Below, piece after piece: positions 18,637-27,984 of a stretch of 64,000 nt of DNA. This DNA comes from Candidatus Pantoea bituminis (lineage in GTDB: Bacteria; Pseudomonadota; Gammaproteobacteria; Enterobacterales; Enterobacteriaceae): NCBI RefSeq assembly GCF_018842675.1, contig NZ_JAGTWO010000004.1, positions 3,534,001-3,598,000 on the forward strand, read 5' to 3'. Made by a program: the position numbers and the translations under genes. Every line of letters begins with the position of its first letter. Within the stretch, counting starts at the first letter, position 1. The notes beneath the pieces are model-generated. The model worked only from the letters and a program-made list of their open reading frames with translations, was not told where the DNA came from and searched no databases.

Positions 18637-19251
18637 TTACAGCCACTCGCCGTTGCGAACGACGCCAACAGCCAGACCCTCAATGGTCAGCGACTGGGCA
18701 CGCGTATCGACCACAATCGGTTCAAAGTCGTTATTTTCTGGCAGAAGATGAACAATTGAACCCTGTTTTTTCCAGCGCTTAACGGTCACTTCATCATCAA
18801 TACGCGCGACAACCACTTGTCCGTTACGCACATCTTGCGTTTTGTGCACCGCCAACAAATCACCGTCCATGATGCCGATATCTTTCATCGACATACCGCT
18901 TACGCGCAGCAGGAAATCAGCTGAAGGCTTAAACAGACCGGGATCAACTTTGTAATGCGTTTCAATGTGTTCTTGCGCCAGCAGCGGTTCACCTGCGGCC
19001 ACGCGGCCAATCAGCGGTAAACCTTCCGAGGCTTCTTCTTCCATTAACAGACGAATACCACGAGAAGCGCCAGAAACAATCTCAATAACGCCTTTACGCG
19101 CTAATGCTTTGAGATGCTCTTCTGCCGCATTGGGTGAACGGAATCCCAGCTGTGCGGCAATTTCTGCACGCGTTGGCGGCATGCCTGTTTGATTGATGTG
19201 ATCGCGAATCAGGTCATAGACCTGCTGCTGCCTGCTGGTTAACGCTTTCAT
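18637..19251 (-). CDS. lexA: LexA repressor
   Basis: The SOS repressor, which cleaves itself when activated by RecA filaments. The 204 residues comprise the N-terminal winged helix ([43 protein letters not shown]) and a C-terminal S24 peptidase domain. The cleavage site is Ala86-Gly87 (GRVAAGEP), with nucleophile Ser121 (GMSMKDIG) and general base Lys158. Two LexA boxes immediately upstream provide autoregulation, as in E. coli. Confidence 0.99.
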   Translation of the reverse strand: MKALTSRQQQVYDLIRDHINQTGMPPTRAEIAAQLGFRSPNAAEEHLKALARKGVIEIVSGASRGIRLLMEEEASEGLPLIGRVAAGEPLLAQEHIETHYKVDPGLFKPSADFLLRVSGMSMKDIGIMDGDLLAVHKTQDVRNGQVVVARIDDEVTVKRWKKQGSIVHLLPENNDFEPIVVDTRAQSLTIEGLAVGVVRNGEWL

Positions 19252-19258
19252 CCCGCCC

Positions 19259-19274
19259 CTGGTTGTTTATACAG
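19259..19274. promoter_or_regulatory. LexA box 1 of lexA
   Basis: CTGGTTGTTTATACAG fits CTG-N10-CAG and begins eight bases upstream of the lexA start codon. It is the proximal member of a pair. Confidence 0.85.
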
Positions 19275-19277
19275 TCG

Positions 19278-19293
19278 CTGTGAGTATATACAG
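19278..19293. promoter_or_regulatory. LexA box 2 of lexA
   Basis: CTGTGAGTATATACAG fits CTG-N10-CAG with an alternating TA core and is the stronger match of the pair; its centre is 19 bp from that of the proximal box, close to the E. coli arrangement. Confidence 0.9.
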
Positions 19294-19356
19294 GTATTGG
19301 TGAAATGGAAACCAAAAGTCAGGCAATAATCAGCCGTTTGACGGGTTCTGGAAAGC

Positions 19357-19725
19357 CTATCGCAAATGCGACCAAAGCAAAGCGATCCAGACGAAAACGG
19401 CCAGTAAGATACTCAGCAAGACGGCGGCTGAACCCATATCTTTTGCACGCCCGGCAAGGGGATGGTGCTCCTGCCCGATGCGGTCAACGACAGATTCAAT
19501 CGCACTATTGAGGATTTCAACGATGACCACGAGCACGACGGCCCCAATCATCAATACGCGAGAAACGGTGTCCACATCCAGCCAACACGCTACCGCAATG
19601 GCGATTAACGCGGCGATAGCTTCCTGGCGGAACGCCGCTTCGTATTGCCATGCAGCACGAAGACCTTGCCACGAATAACCGGCAGCTTTCACAATTCTAA
19701 TAAGACCGGTGGCATTATTTGCCAT
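19357..19725 (-). CDS. dgkA: Diacylglycerol kinase
   Basis: A 122-residue inner-membrane kinase that recycles diacylglycerol from membrane-derived oligosaccharide synthesis into phosphatidic acid. Three membrane segments and the catalytic motif [15 protein letters not shown] and [13 protein letters not shown] are present. Length equals that of E. coli DgkA. It is divergent from plsB and upstream of lexA, so two phospholipid genes share one control region. Confidence 0.98.
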   Translation of the reverse strand: MANNATGLIRIVKAAGYSWQGLRAAWQYEAAFRQEAIAALIAIAVACWLDVDTVSRVLMIGAVVLVVIVEILNSAIESVVDRIGQEHHPLAGRAKDMGSAAVLLSILLAVFVWIALLWSHLR

Positions 19726-19853
19726 ATTATGGGAACCCTTTCAACGGATTGACGTCAATGTCTGGGCTGCCGGCTAATGGCACCACCACAGATCTTCGCT
19801 GCGCTTTCTGGTATGCTTGCGGCGCTTTGCTAACAAGAGGCTTCATGTTGTCT

Positions 19854-22276
19854 ATGTCAGGTTGGCGTAAACTTTATTATAAATTACTGAATTTACCACT
19901 CTCGTTTTTGGTAAAGAGTAAGGCTATTCCGGCCGATCCCGTTTCTGAACATGGTCTGGATCCTACCCGGCCCATTATGTATGTTCTGCCGTACGATTCG
20001 AAGGCCGACTTACTGACATTACGCGCGCAGTGCATTAAGCACGATCTGCCCGATCCCCTCTCTCCACTCGAGATTGATGGATCGCTGCTTCCACGCCACG
20101 TTTTTATCCACGATGGCCCGCGCGTATTTCCCTATTTTGTGCCCAGCGTTGAGTCGGTGAAAATCTTCCATGATTACCTCGACTTGCATCGCAACAACCC
20201 GGCACTCGACATTCAAATGCTGCCGGTAACGGTGATGTTTGGTCGTGCACCGGGGCGCGAAGTTCAGGGTGAAGATACGCCGCATCTGCGCGTATTAAAT
20301 GGCGTACAGAAATTTTTTGCGGTGATTTGGCACGGGCGCGACAGCTTTGTGCGTTTCTCACCCACCGTTTCGCTGCGCCGCATGGCGACTGAACACGGTA
20401 CAGATCAATCCATCGCTCAGAAGTTAGCGCGTGTTGCGCGTATTCACTTTGCACGTCAGCGTCTGGCCGCGATCGGCCCCCGTTTGCCGGCTCGTCAGGA
20501 TCTCTTTAATCGGTTACTGCAATCGAAAGCGATTGAGAAAGCCGTTGAAGATGAGGCACGCAGCAAAAAATCTCTCATGAAAAAGCGCAGCAAAATGCGG
20601 TTGAGATGATGAAAGAAATTGCAGCCAACTTCTCTTATGAGGCGATTCGCGTTACCGACCGCGTAATGGGCTGGTTGTGGAGCCGTCTTTATCAGGGCAT
20701 TAACGTCAACGGCGGCGAGCGCGTACGTCAGTTAGCACAAGATGGTCACGAAATTGTTTATGTGCCTTGCCATCGCAGCCACATGGATTATTTGCTGCTT
20801 TCTTACGTGCTTTACCATCAAGGATTAGTACCGCCTCACATCGCAGCGGGTATTAACCTCAACTTCTGGCCTGCTGGACCGATTTTCCGTCGTTTGGGCG
20901 CCTTCTTTATTCGTCGTACTTTCAAAGGCAATAAGCTTTACTCCACCGTATTCCGCGAATATCTGGGTGAGCTGTTTACCCGCGGATATTCCGTTGAGTA
21001 CTTTGTTGAAGGCGGACGCTCTCGCACCGGTCGCTTACTTGATCCTAAAACCGGTACGCTGGCAATGACGCTTCAGGCGATGCTGCGTGGGGGTAATCGT
21101 CCGATTACGTTAGTGCCCATTTACATCGGCTATGAACACGTGATGGAAGTCGGCACCTACGCTAAAGAGTTACGTGGCGCAGCCAAAGAGAAAGAAGGCT
21201 TTATGCAGATGGTGCGCGGCTTGCGTAAGCTGCGCAACCTGGGCCAGGGCTACGTCAACTTTGGCGAACCGCTGCCGCTGGTCAATTATCTCAACAAGCG
21301 AGTGCCAGAATGGCGTGATGCAATCGATCCTATTGAGCCACAACGCCCAAGCTGGCTAACGCCAACGGTGAATGACATTGCCGCGCGGTTGATGGTGAGG
21401 ATTAATGAAGCAGGCGCTGCCAATGCCATGAACCTGTGCGTGACAGCCCTGCTCGCTTCGCGTCAGCGCTCACTCACGCGTGAACAGTTGATTGAGCAGC
21501 TCGAATGCTATACCCAGCTACTGCGTAACGTGCCTTACTCACCCAACTCAACCGTGCCGGATCTTACCGCCGAAGCGCTGCTTGATCATGCAATGGGCAT
21601 GAACAAGTTTGAAAGTGAGAAAGACAGCATTGGCGATATCATCATTCTGCCGCGTGAGCAGGCGGTTTTGATGACGTACTATCGCAACAATATTCATCAC
21701 ATGCTGGTGATGCCGTCGCTGATTGCCGCTATCGTGCAGCAGCATCCGAATTTGAGCGAAGCTGAGTTATTGCGTCAGGTTAGCCTGATTTACCCCATGC
21801 TGAAGAGTGAGCTTTTCCTGCGCTGGCAAACCGATGAGTTGCCGCAGCTGCTGTCCAATTTCTGTGAAGAACTGGCGCGTCAGGGCCTGATCACTATCGA
21901 AAATGGTCAGTTACGTTTTACTGCCGCACGCTATCGCACTCTGCAACTGCTGGCGGCCGGTATTCGCGAAACATTGCAACGGTATGCCATTACTTTCTCG
22001 ATTCTAAGCGCTAAGCCTGCAATTAACCGCGGCACGCTGGAAAAAGAGAGCCGCACGTTAGCGCAGCGCCTTTCAGTTCTGCACGGCATCAATGCGCCGG
22101 AGTTCTTCGACAAAGCGGTCTTTACCTCACTGGTGCTGACGCTACGCCACGAAGGCTATATCAGCGACAGCGGTGATGCAGACGTGTTACAGACGCAGGC
22201 AACCTGGCTTATTTTGGCCGACCTGGTTACCAGCGATGTACGCCTGACGATTGAGAGCGCAGTGGCGCACGAGTAA
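19854..22276 (+). pseudogene. plsB: Glycerol-3-phosphate 1-O-acyltransferase, interrupted by a 1-base frameshift
   Basis: PlsB performs the first acylation of glycerol-3-phosphate at the inner membrane. As written, the gene is split. The first frame (19854-20609, ending RSKMRLR) holds the N-terminal domain. The second (from 20606) holds the catalytic HRSHMDY box, the substrate box [11 protein letters not shown] and the rest. Adding one A to the A6 run at 20565-20570 restores [10 protein letters not shown] and one frame of 807 residues, exactly the E. coli length. The gene is normally essential for phospholipid synthesis, so a sequencing or consensus error is the likely cause. Start by similarity to MSGW; ATG at 19845 (nearer AAGAGG) is an alternative. 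Confidence 0.93.
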
Positions 22277-22297
22277 GCGTTTGGTCATATTGATGTC

Positions 22298-22333
22298 AAA
22301 AAAAGGCGACCTCTTTAAACAGGTCGCCTTTTT
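22298..22333. terminator. Bidirectional terminator between plsB and ubiA
   Basis: Stem AGGCGACCT/AGGTCGCCT with an eight-base loop, flanked by seven A on the left and five T on the right, serves the two convergent genes. Confidence 0.9.
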
Positions 22334-22352
22334 ATTGAGTGCCAAGAATGCG

Positions 22353-23237
22353 TTAGAAAATATGGCTGAACGGCGCCGTATTCATCAGCACACCGATAAA
22401 CAGCACCAACCCAACATAGTTATTGTTGAGGAAGGCCTGAAAACAGAGCTGACGCTCGCGCTGGGCAATCAGTCGCTGCTGATGCACAAACAGCGCAGCA
22501 GCCAATAATAAAGACCAGTAAAATGCGCCATTTAACTGCAGTACTAACCCTACCCACGCCATCAGTATTAGCGTTGCCAGCTGCAGTAACCCAATGATCA
22601 GTTTGTCAAAACGACCAAACAGAATCGCTGTCGACTTCACGCCAATCTTCAGATCATCATCGCGATCAACCATGGCATATTGCGTGTCATAAGCCACCGT
22701 CCAGCAAATATTAGCGATGAATACCAACCAGCAAACAAAAGGTAAGGACTCACTAACTGCGGCCCACGCCATTGGAATAGCCCAGCCGAATGCCGCCCCC
22801 AGCACCACTTGCGGCAAATGGGTATAACGCTTCATAAAAGGATAAACCCAAGCCAGCGCCAGCCCCACGACGGAGAGCAGAATAGTCATCAGGTTCATGG
22901 TCAGCACCAGTACGAATGCCACTAATGCCAACCCAACAAACAGATATTTTGCCTCTTTTGAACTCACCGCACCGCTGGGTAACGGACGATTTTGCGTGCG
23001 CTGGACGTGACCATCCACCTTGCGATCGGCATAGTCGTTAATGACGCATCCCGCAGCACGCATCACGATAACGCCCAAAACAAACACCACCAGCACGGAA
23101 ATGGGTGGCACCGCCATGTTAGCCAGCCACAATGCCCACAGCGTAGGCCACATCAACAACAAGGTGCCAATCGGTTTATCGATACGCATCAGGCGGCTGT
23201 ATGCCTGCAACTTACTCATTTGTAATGTCTTTTGCAC
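22353..23237 (-). CDS. ubiA: 4-hydroxybenzoate octaprenyltransferase
   Basis: An integral-membrane prenyltransferase that attaches the octaprenyl chain to 4-hydroxybenzoate in ubiquinone synthesis. The 294 residues hold both Asp-rich motifs that bind Mg-diphosphate ([12 protein letters not shown] and [16 protein letters not shown]) and about eight membrane segments. It lies 11 bases downstream of ubiC, the enzyme that makes its substrate, and is presumably cotranscribed. Confidence 0.98.
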   Translation of the reverse strand: MQKTLQMSKLQAYSRLMRIDKPIGTLLLMWPTLWALWLANMAVPPISVLVVFVLGVIVMRAAGCVINDYADRKVDGHVQRTQNRPLPSGAVSSKEAKYLFVGLALVAFVLVLTMNLMTILLSVVGLALAWVYPFMKRYTHLPQVVLGAAFGWAIPMAWAAVSESLPFVCWLVFIANICWTVAYDTQYAMVDRDDDLKIGVKSTAILFGRFDKLIIGLLQLATLILMAWVGLVLQLNGAFYWSLLLAAALFVHQQRLIAQRERQLCFQAFLNNNYVGLVLFIGVLMNTAPFSHIF

Positions 23238-23248
23238 AATGCAATTCC

Positions 23249-23761
23249 TTAACCCCGATCGCGATAGAGCGGCGAAGCGGGCAAAAACAGTTCAGTCAGC
23301 AGCAGCGGTTTACCTGACAAGCGCAGGCGAGAGCGACGGCCCCATAAATCATCGACCTTTCCCGGCTCGATAAAATCACGGCTCAACGTTGAAGAGGAGA
23401 AAAGATAGCGGCCAAGCGGGCGTGTGCCTAACTGCTGCAACATTGCCTCCGGGCCATTCAAGGTACTTTCCGGCACCAGCGTTCGCCCGGCCAGCCAGGG
23501 TTCGTCGTCACCGAAAAGAATAATTTCACGCAACCAATAGCGTTCATCGTTTGGTAGCAATGTCAGTTCGTCAGTAAGCTCGCTGGCGTTAATGAAACCT
23601 TCGCGCACCGGCTGCACCGTTACTCGCTGACAATGTTGCTCAAAGCGCCGCGTCATGGAATCTTCTTCCATCAACCAATCCAATAGCACAGGCGAAAGCG
23701 CCGGTTGCGTGGGCGAAAGCCAGTTGAGCGCACGTAATAGGCTGAGCGCATCTTGCGACAT
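23249..23761 (-). CDS. ubiC: Chorismate lyase
   Basis: A 170-residue cytosolic enzyme that removes pyruvate from chorismate to give 4-hydroxybenzoate, the first committed step of ubiquinone synthesis. Family features: [22 protein letters not shown] and [17 protein letters not shown] near the C-terminus, ending in a ligand-binding stretch [21 protein letters not shown]. It is first in the ubiC-ubiA unit. Confidence 0.97.
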   Translation of the reverse strand: MSQDALSLLRALNWLSPTQPALSPVLLDWLMEEDSMTRRFEQHCQRVTVQPVREGFINASELTDELTLLPNDERYWLREIILFGDDEPWLAGRTLVPESTLNGPEAMLQQLGTRPLGRYLFSSSTLSRDFIEPGKVDDLWGRRSRLRLSGKPLLLTELFLPASPLYRDRG

Positions 23762-23848
23762 AGCACCACTCCCAAAAATTTGCAGGGCGCTAGTTTAACG
23801 CAGAGCGGCCCAGTGAACACCTGTCGTCGTGCAGAACCCTTAGCTGGT

Positions 23849-24241
23849 TTATTCGCGTTTTAGTCGCTGACTGTTTGCCAGCCATAACGTTACAACCAGC
23901 ACCAAAATGGCGGCTGAATAGCACAACGTATCGAACGGATTTTTGTGGTCAACGATAATCAGACGAATAATCGCCGTAATACCGATATACACGAAATAGC
24001 GTAATGGGAAGTGATAACCCGATTGAAAATACTTAACAATCAAGGCAATAAACTCAAAGTAGAGGAAATAGATCACGATTCCATCAATCAGCAAATAGGA
24101 CGAAGCCTGTTCGCTGCTGTTGAGTAAAACATTGGCTAAATGGATGGTTTCTTTACCAAGGAATACCACCAATATAATGGCCAGGCTCAGCAGACCTAAA
24201 TTCAGCACCCATTGCAATACGGTTGCAAAGTGCTGCGCCAT
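23849..24241 (-). CDS. psiE: Phosphate-starvation-inducible protein PsiE
   Basis: A 130-residue membrane protein with four hydrophobic segments, nearly identical to E. coli PsiE (136 residues) in [20 protein letters not shown] and [17 protein letters not shown]. Its function is unknown; in E. coli it is induced by PhoB and repressed by cAMP-CRP. A good CRP site lies about 73 bp upstream here. It borders a phosphorus-related transporter cluster, which may not be accidental. Confidence 0.95.
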   Translation of the reverse strand: MAQHFATVLQWVLNLGLLSLAIILVVFLGKETIHLANVLLNSSEQASSYLLIDGIVIYFLYFEFIALIVKYFQSGYHFPLRYFVYIGITAIIRLIIVDHKNPFDTLCYSAAILVLVVTLWLANSQRLKRE

Positions 24242-24306
24242 AGGATTTTTTCACTCATGTTGTGTCTCTGAAAAGTCGATTATTCGCTGGCGCTATCATG
24301 CGTTAG

Positions 24307-24322
24307 CGTGACGCAAATCACA
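24307..24322. promoter_or_regulatory. CRP site upstream of psiE
   Basis: On the minus strand TGTGATTTGCGTCACG matches TGTGA-N6-TCACA at nine of the ten core bases. It fits the reported CRP control of psiE and also borders the end of the regulator gene. Confidence 0.65.
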
Positions 24323-24323
24323 A

Positions 24324-25031
24324 TCATGCTTCCACCTCAACACAGAGCGCGTCGTAACGCCAGTATTCACAATCGCAGTCAATGACCAGCTTCTGCTGGT
24401 TGCGATTGATTCGCGTGATAAGCAATCCTGGGCTGCCGGCTGCGACATTAAGCGCCGGGGCGGCAACGTCGGGTAAGGGGCCAGGGAGAATGGTGAAACG
24501 TGCGCCGCCGTAGCGAATGCCGTAACGCTGATCGTAGAGATCGGTCAGAGAGCGCGTAAGATCTTCGAAAAGCAGGCCGGGGAAAAAGTGTGGATTGAGG
24601 TAATGCTCAACATACAACACGGCCCGGCCATCAATGCGACGCAGACGACGAATACAGAAAACCGTTTCCCCTTCTTCCAGCATCAGCGCGGCGGCTACAG
24701 CGCCCTGCGCAGACACTTCCTGTGCGGCTATGACTTCGGTGCTGGCATGACGTCCTTGCTCGGCTGCCATGGCATGAAAATGACTGTGATACAGAGGATT
24801 ATAGATAAGTCGCGGAGGTGCAATAAACCAGCCACGGCGCAGTTCACGATAAATTACGCCTTGCGCTTCCAGCTTCCCCAGTGCTTCGCGCAGCGTGATA
24901 CGCGTAGTGGAAAACGCTTCACTTAACGCCCGTTCTGCAGGCAGTCGGCCACCATTGAACTCACCCGCTTTAATGCGCGCCAGCAAGGCGCTGGCAATCA
25001 CATCTGCCGTTTTAGGTGCTATCGACTCCAC
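24324..25031 (-). CDS. GntR/HutC-family regulator with UTRA domain (PhnR-like)
   Basis: A 235-residue repressor type. Residues 5-70 form the GntR winged helix (RLPAERALSEAFSTTRITLREALGKLEAQG). Residues 90-232 form a UTRA effector domain (CIRRLRRIDGRAVLYVEHYLNP, ITRINRN). The pattern, including GWFIAPPRL and CEYWRYDAL, resembles PhnR of the Salmonella 2-aminoethylphosphonate operon. It starts at GTG with GAGG eight bases upstream. It is divergent from the ABC operon whose promoter region contains a palindrome suited to this family, so it very probably controls that operon. Confidence 0.85.
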   Translation of the reverse strand: MESIAPKTADVIASALLARIKAGEFNGGRLPAERALSEAFSTTRITLREALGKLEAQGVIYRELRRGWFIAPPRLIYNPLYHSHFHAMAAEQGRHASTEVIAAQEVSAQGAVAAALMLEEGETVFCIRRLRRIDGRAVLYVEHYLNPHFFPGLLFEDLTRSLTDLYDQRYGIRYGGARFTILPGPLPDVAAPALNVAAGSPGLLITRINRNQQKLVIDCDCEYWRYDALCVEVEA

Positions 25032-25152
25032 AACAATAGCCTCATTTTGGTGCGCTTTCGCACTGCGTCAGTTCGATGACAACCTTTCCGTACTCGATCA
25101 TTCCGAATGGATTTTATGGGAAATATTACGCATCCCCTCGCCCTGCACGTCT

Positions 25153-25170
25153 TTGTCATAAATCATTCAT
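25153..25170 (+). promoter_or_regulatory. PhoB box of the organophosphorus ABC operon
   Basis: TTGTCAT-AAAT-CATTCAT matches the direct-repeat Pho box CTGTCAT-AWAW-CTGTCAT at 11 of 14 repeat positions with the right spacer. A -10-like TACATT (25181-25186) follows after 10 bp, the normal spacing for PhoB-activated promoters. Confidence 0.6.
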
Positions 25171-25199
25171 ATACACCCGCTACATTGGCTCGGTTCTTG

Positions 25200-25213
25200 C
25201 TGGACTAGACCAG
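25200..25213. promoter_or_regulatory. Palindromic operator, probably for the UTRA regulator
   Basis: CTGGACTAGACCAG is a palindrome apart from one symmetrical A/A pair. It lies 14 bp after the predicted -10, so a bound repressor would block initiation or early elongation. HutC-subfamily sites commonly have this TGG/CTAG/CCA form; the assignment is inference. Confidence 0.6.
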
Positions 25214-25247
25214 ACAGGCCACTCAACTTACACCGGGAGCAACTGAG

Positions 25248-26309
25248 ATGAAAGCGTTTATCGCCTCTGTAGTAGCCAGTGCTGTATTCCTTGCCTTGCC
25301 TGCTGCGCAGGCTGCCGATAATGACCTTGCCGCCTTAGAAAAAGCCGCCCGCAGTGAAGGTCAGGTCAATAGCGTCGGTATGCCGGACAGCTGGGCAAAC
25401 TGGAAAGATACCTGGAATGACATCAACAGCAAATACGGTTTGAAGCACAGCGATACCGATATGTCCTCGGCGCAGGAGCTGGCTAAATTCGATGCAGAAA
25501 AAGAGAACGCCAGTGCAGATATCGGTGATGTGGGTGCGGCATTTGGTCCCATCGCTGTGGCTAAAGGTGTTGCACAACCCTACAAACCCACACATTGGGA
25601 TCAGATTCCAGCCTGGGCGAAAGACAAAGAAGGCAACTGGGCGCTGGCCTACACCGGTACTATCGCGTTTCTGGTGGATAAACAGCAGGTGAAAGATGTC
25701 CCGCACAGCTGGGCCGATCTGAAGAAAGGTAAGTATGTAATCACTATCGGCGATGTCGGCGTGGCAGCTCAGGCGGCTAACGGTGTGCTGGCAGCAAACT
25801 ACGCGTTAGGTGGCGATGAAAAGAACCTGAAACCCGCGCTTAATTTCTTTGCTGAGTTGGCGAAGCAAGGTCGTCTCGGCGTAACCGATCCGGTGATTGC
25901 TAACATTGAGAAAGGCGAAGTTCAGATGGCGGTGTTGTGGGACTTCAATGGCCTCAACTATCGCGATCAAATCGATAAAAACCGCTATGAAATCGTGATT
26001 CCTTCCGATGGTTCAGTGACCTCCGGTTACACCACCATCATCAACAAATATGCCAAACACCCGAACGCGGCCAAACTGGCGCGTGAATATATCTTCTCTG
26101 ACGCTGGCCAAATTAATCTGGCAAAAGGCTATGCACGCCCGATCCGCGCTGAACATCTGACTTTACCTGCTGATGTACAAGCCAAGCTGCTGCCGCAATC
26201 TGAGTACAAAAATGCGCGCCCTATCAAGGATCAGGCTGCGTGGGATAAATCCTCCAAAATGCTGCCGCGCCTGTGGCAGGAAAACGTCATCATCAATATG
26301 CAACAGTAG
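25248..26309 (+). CDS. ABC transporter periplasmic substrate-binding protein
   Basis: A 353-residue periplasmic binding protein of the iron/2-aminoethylphosphonate/spermidine type, with a signal peptide (residues 1-22, ending AAQAA-D). The mature part carries LAYTGTIAFLVDKQQV and NIEKGEVQMAVLWDFNGLNYRD, where ligand contacts usually fall. It opens an operon with a hydrolase, two permeases and an ATPase; GGAG lies eight bases before the ATG. The ligand is unknown; a phosphorus compound is suggested by the regulator type, the Pho box and the neighbouring hydrolase. Confidence 0.88.
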   Translation: MKAFIASVVASAVFLALPAAQAADNDLAALEKAARSEGQVNSVGMPDSWANWKDTWNDINSKYGLKHSDTDMSSAQELAKFDAEKENASADIGDVGAAFGPIAVAKGVAQPYKPTHWDQIPAWAKDKEGNWALAYTGTIAFLVDKQQVKDVPHSWADLKKGKYVITIGDVGVAAQAANGVLAANYALGGDEKNLKPALNFFAELAKQGRLGVTDPVIANIEKGEVQMAVLWDFNGLNYRDQIDKNRYEIVIPSDGSVTSGYTTIINKYAKHPNAAKLAREYIFSDAGQINLAKGYARPIRAEHLTLPADVQAKLLPQSEYKNARPIKDQAAWDKSSKMLPRLWQENVIINMQQ

Positions 26310-26329
26310 CGCGTGGCAAGGAGAACGGA

Positions 26330-27142
26330 ATGAAAACGATCCTCGTGGTGCTGGACGGCTTAAACAATCAGGTCGCGCAACATGCAATGGGCTACTTGTA
26401 TGCCGAATGTGCGCAAGGTCATGGTCACTATTACACCCTTACCTGCGAATTGCCGTCCCTGTCGCGTCCGTTGTATGAGTGCATCCTGACCGGCATTCCG
26501 CCGGTTAAGAGCGGAATAATTCATAACGGCGTGAGTCGATTGAGTCGTGAGCGCAGCATTTTTCACTATGCGCGTGCAGCTGGGCTGACCACGGCGGCAG
26601 CGGCCTACCACTGGGTGAGTGAGCTTTATAATCAAACACCGTTCGTTCCGGCGCGCGATCGTCATACCGACGCGCCGGACTTGCCCATTCAATATGGGCA
26701 TTTTTACTCTGACGACAGCTACCCCGATTCTCATCTGTTTGAAGATGCAGAAAGTTTGCGCCTGCGCCACAACCCTGACTTTATGTTCATTCATCCGATG
26801 AACATTGACGATGCAGGCCATAAACACGGGTTGTCTTCACCGCAATACCGTAATCGAGCGCGCATGGCAGATGGTTATTTGTCGCACTGGATGCCGACCT
26901 GGCTGGCAGAAGGATATCAGGTGATTGTTACCGCCGATCACGGCATGAATGACGATCGCTCGCACGGGGGTATTTTGCCGGAAGAAACTCAGGTTCCGCT
27001 GTTTGTGTTTGGCCGCGCTTTCTCACTTCAAGCCGAGATTGCGCCACAGCAAACTGAACTGTGCGGCACGGTGTGCGAACTGCTGGGTGTTGCGCATGAC
27101 AAGCCCATCTGTCGTGGCTTACTGGCGGAGCCGAACGCATGA
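26330..27142 (+). CDS. Alkaline-phosphatase-superfamily phosphohydrolase (NPP/PhnA-like)
   Basis: A 270-residue protein with no signal peptide, so cytosolic. The two-metal alkaline-phosphatase superfamily ligands can be read: Asp9 (VVLDG), candidate nucleophile Ser45 in PSLSRPLYECILTG, Asp160 and His164 (DDAGHKHG), Asp203-His204 (TADHGMND) and His212 (SHGG). This layout suits nucleotide pyrophosphatase/phosphodiesterases and phosphonoacetate hydrolase, where the nucleophile is usually Thr. It lies inside an importer operon and overlaps the next gene by ATGA. I infer it cleaves the imported compound; substrate unknown. Confidence 0.85.
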   Translation: MKTILVVLDGLNNQVAQHAMGYLYAECAQGHGHYYTLTCELPSLSRPLYECILTGIPPVKSGIIHNGVSRLSRERSIFHYARAAGLTTAAAAYHWVSELYNQTPFVPARDRHTDAPDLPIQYGHFYSDDSYPDSHLFEDAESLRLRHNPDFMFIHPMNIDDAGHKHGLSSPQYRNRARMADGYLSHWMPTWLAEGYQVIVTADHGMNDDRSHGGILPEETQVPLFVFGRAFSLQAEIAPQQTELCGTVCELLGVAHDKPICRGLLAEPNA

Positions 27143-27978
27143 GGGGAAAGAGGTTAGCTTTGCTGCTTCTGCTCCCCTTCGCGCTGTTTTGGGTCGCTTT
27201 TCAGCTCGCCCCGTTGGTATGGATTGCTATCAACAGCTTTTGGAGCGAGATGAATGAAGCCTGGGGCTGGGATAACTATCACGACATCCTGACGTCACCC
27301 TTTTATTTACAGGCCTTCCGTTTCTCGTTAGACATCTCGTTTTGGTCGAGTGTGTATGGGCTGCTGATTTCCCTGATTGCCGGTTATTCACTGCATCAGG
27401 TCGGTAGCGGGCGTTTACAACGCTTCATGATGTCGTTCACTAACATGACCAGCAACTTTGCTGGCGTGCCGCTGGCGTTTGCTTTCGTGATTCTACTCGG
27501 CCTGAATGGCTGCCTGACCTTACTGCTGCGCCATTATGAATTGATTGAAAGCTTCAAGCTGTTCTCGCGTAACGGCATGGTGCTGGTTTACACCTGGTTC
27601 CAGATCCCCCTTGGCGTACTGCTGCTTTATCCGGCATTTGATGGATTAAAACGTGACTGGCAGGAATCTGCCGCGCTGCTGGGTGCCAGCCGCTGGCGCT
27701 ACTGGTGGCATATCGGCCTGCCGATTTTGTTTCCGGCACTGCTTGGCACCTTTGTCATTTTACTGGCGAATGCGTTGGGCGCTTACGCCACCATTTATGC
27801 CCTGACCACCGGCAATTTCAACGTCGTTCCGGTACGGATTGCGGCATTGGTTTCGGGTGATATCTCGCTGGATCCCAACACTGGCAGCGCGCTGGCCATG
27901 CTGCTGGTGCTGATCATGGCGCTGATTACCGTGGTGCAGCAGTATTTGGTGCGCCGCAGCTATCTCAACGCGAAATAG
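27139..27978 (+). CDS. ABC transporter inner-membrane permease 1
   Basis: A 279-residue permease with about six membrane segments and the ATPase-contact EAA loop at about residues 175-197 (QESAALLGASRWRYWWHIGLP). It overlaps the upstream hydrolase gene by four bases (ATGA) and is followed six bases later by the second permease, so all are one operon. Similar in kind to PhnU/PotB-type permeases. Confidence 0.9.
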   Translation: MRGKRLALLLLLPFALFWVAFQLAPLVWIAINSFWSEMNEAWGWDNYHDILTSPFYLQAFRFSLDISFWSSVYGLLISLIAGYSLHQVGSGRLQRFMMSFTNMTSNFAGVPLAFAFVILLGLNGCLTLLLRHYELIESFKLFSRNGMVLVYTWFQIPLGVLLLYPAFDGLKRDWQESAALLGASRWRYWWHIGLPILFPALLGTFVILLANALGAYATIYALTTGNFNVVPVRIAALVSGDISLDPNTGSALAMLLVLIMALITVVQQYLVRRSYLNAK

Positions 27979-27984
27979 GGAGCA

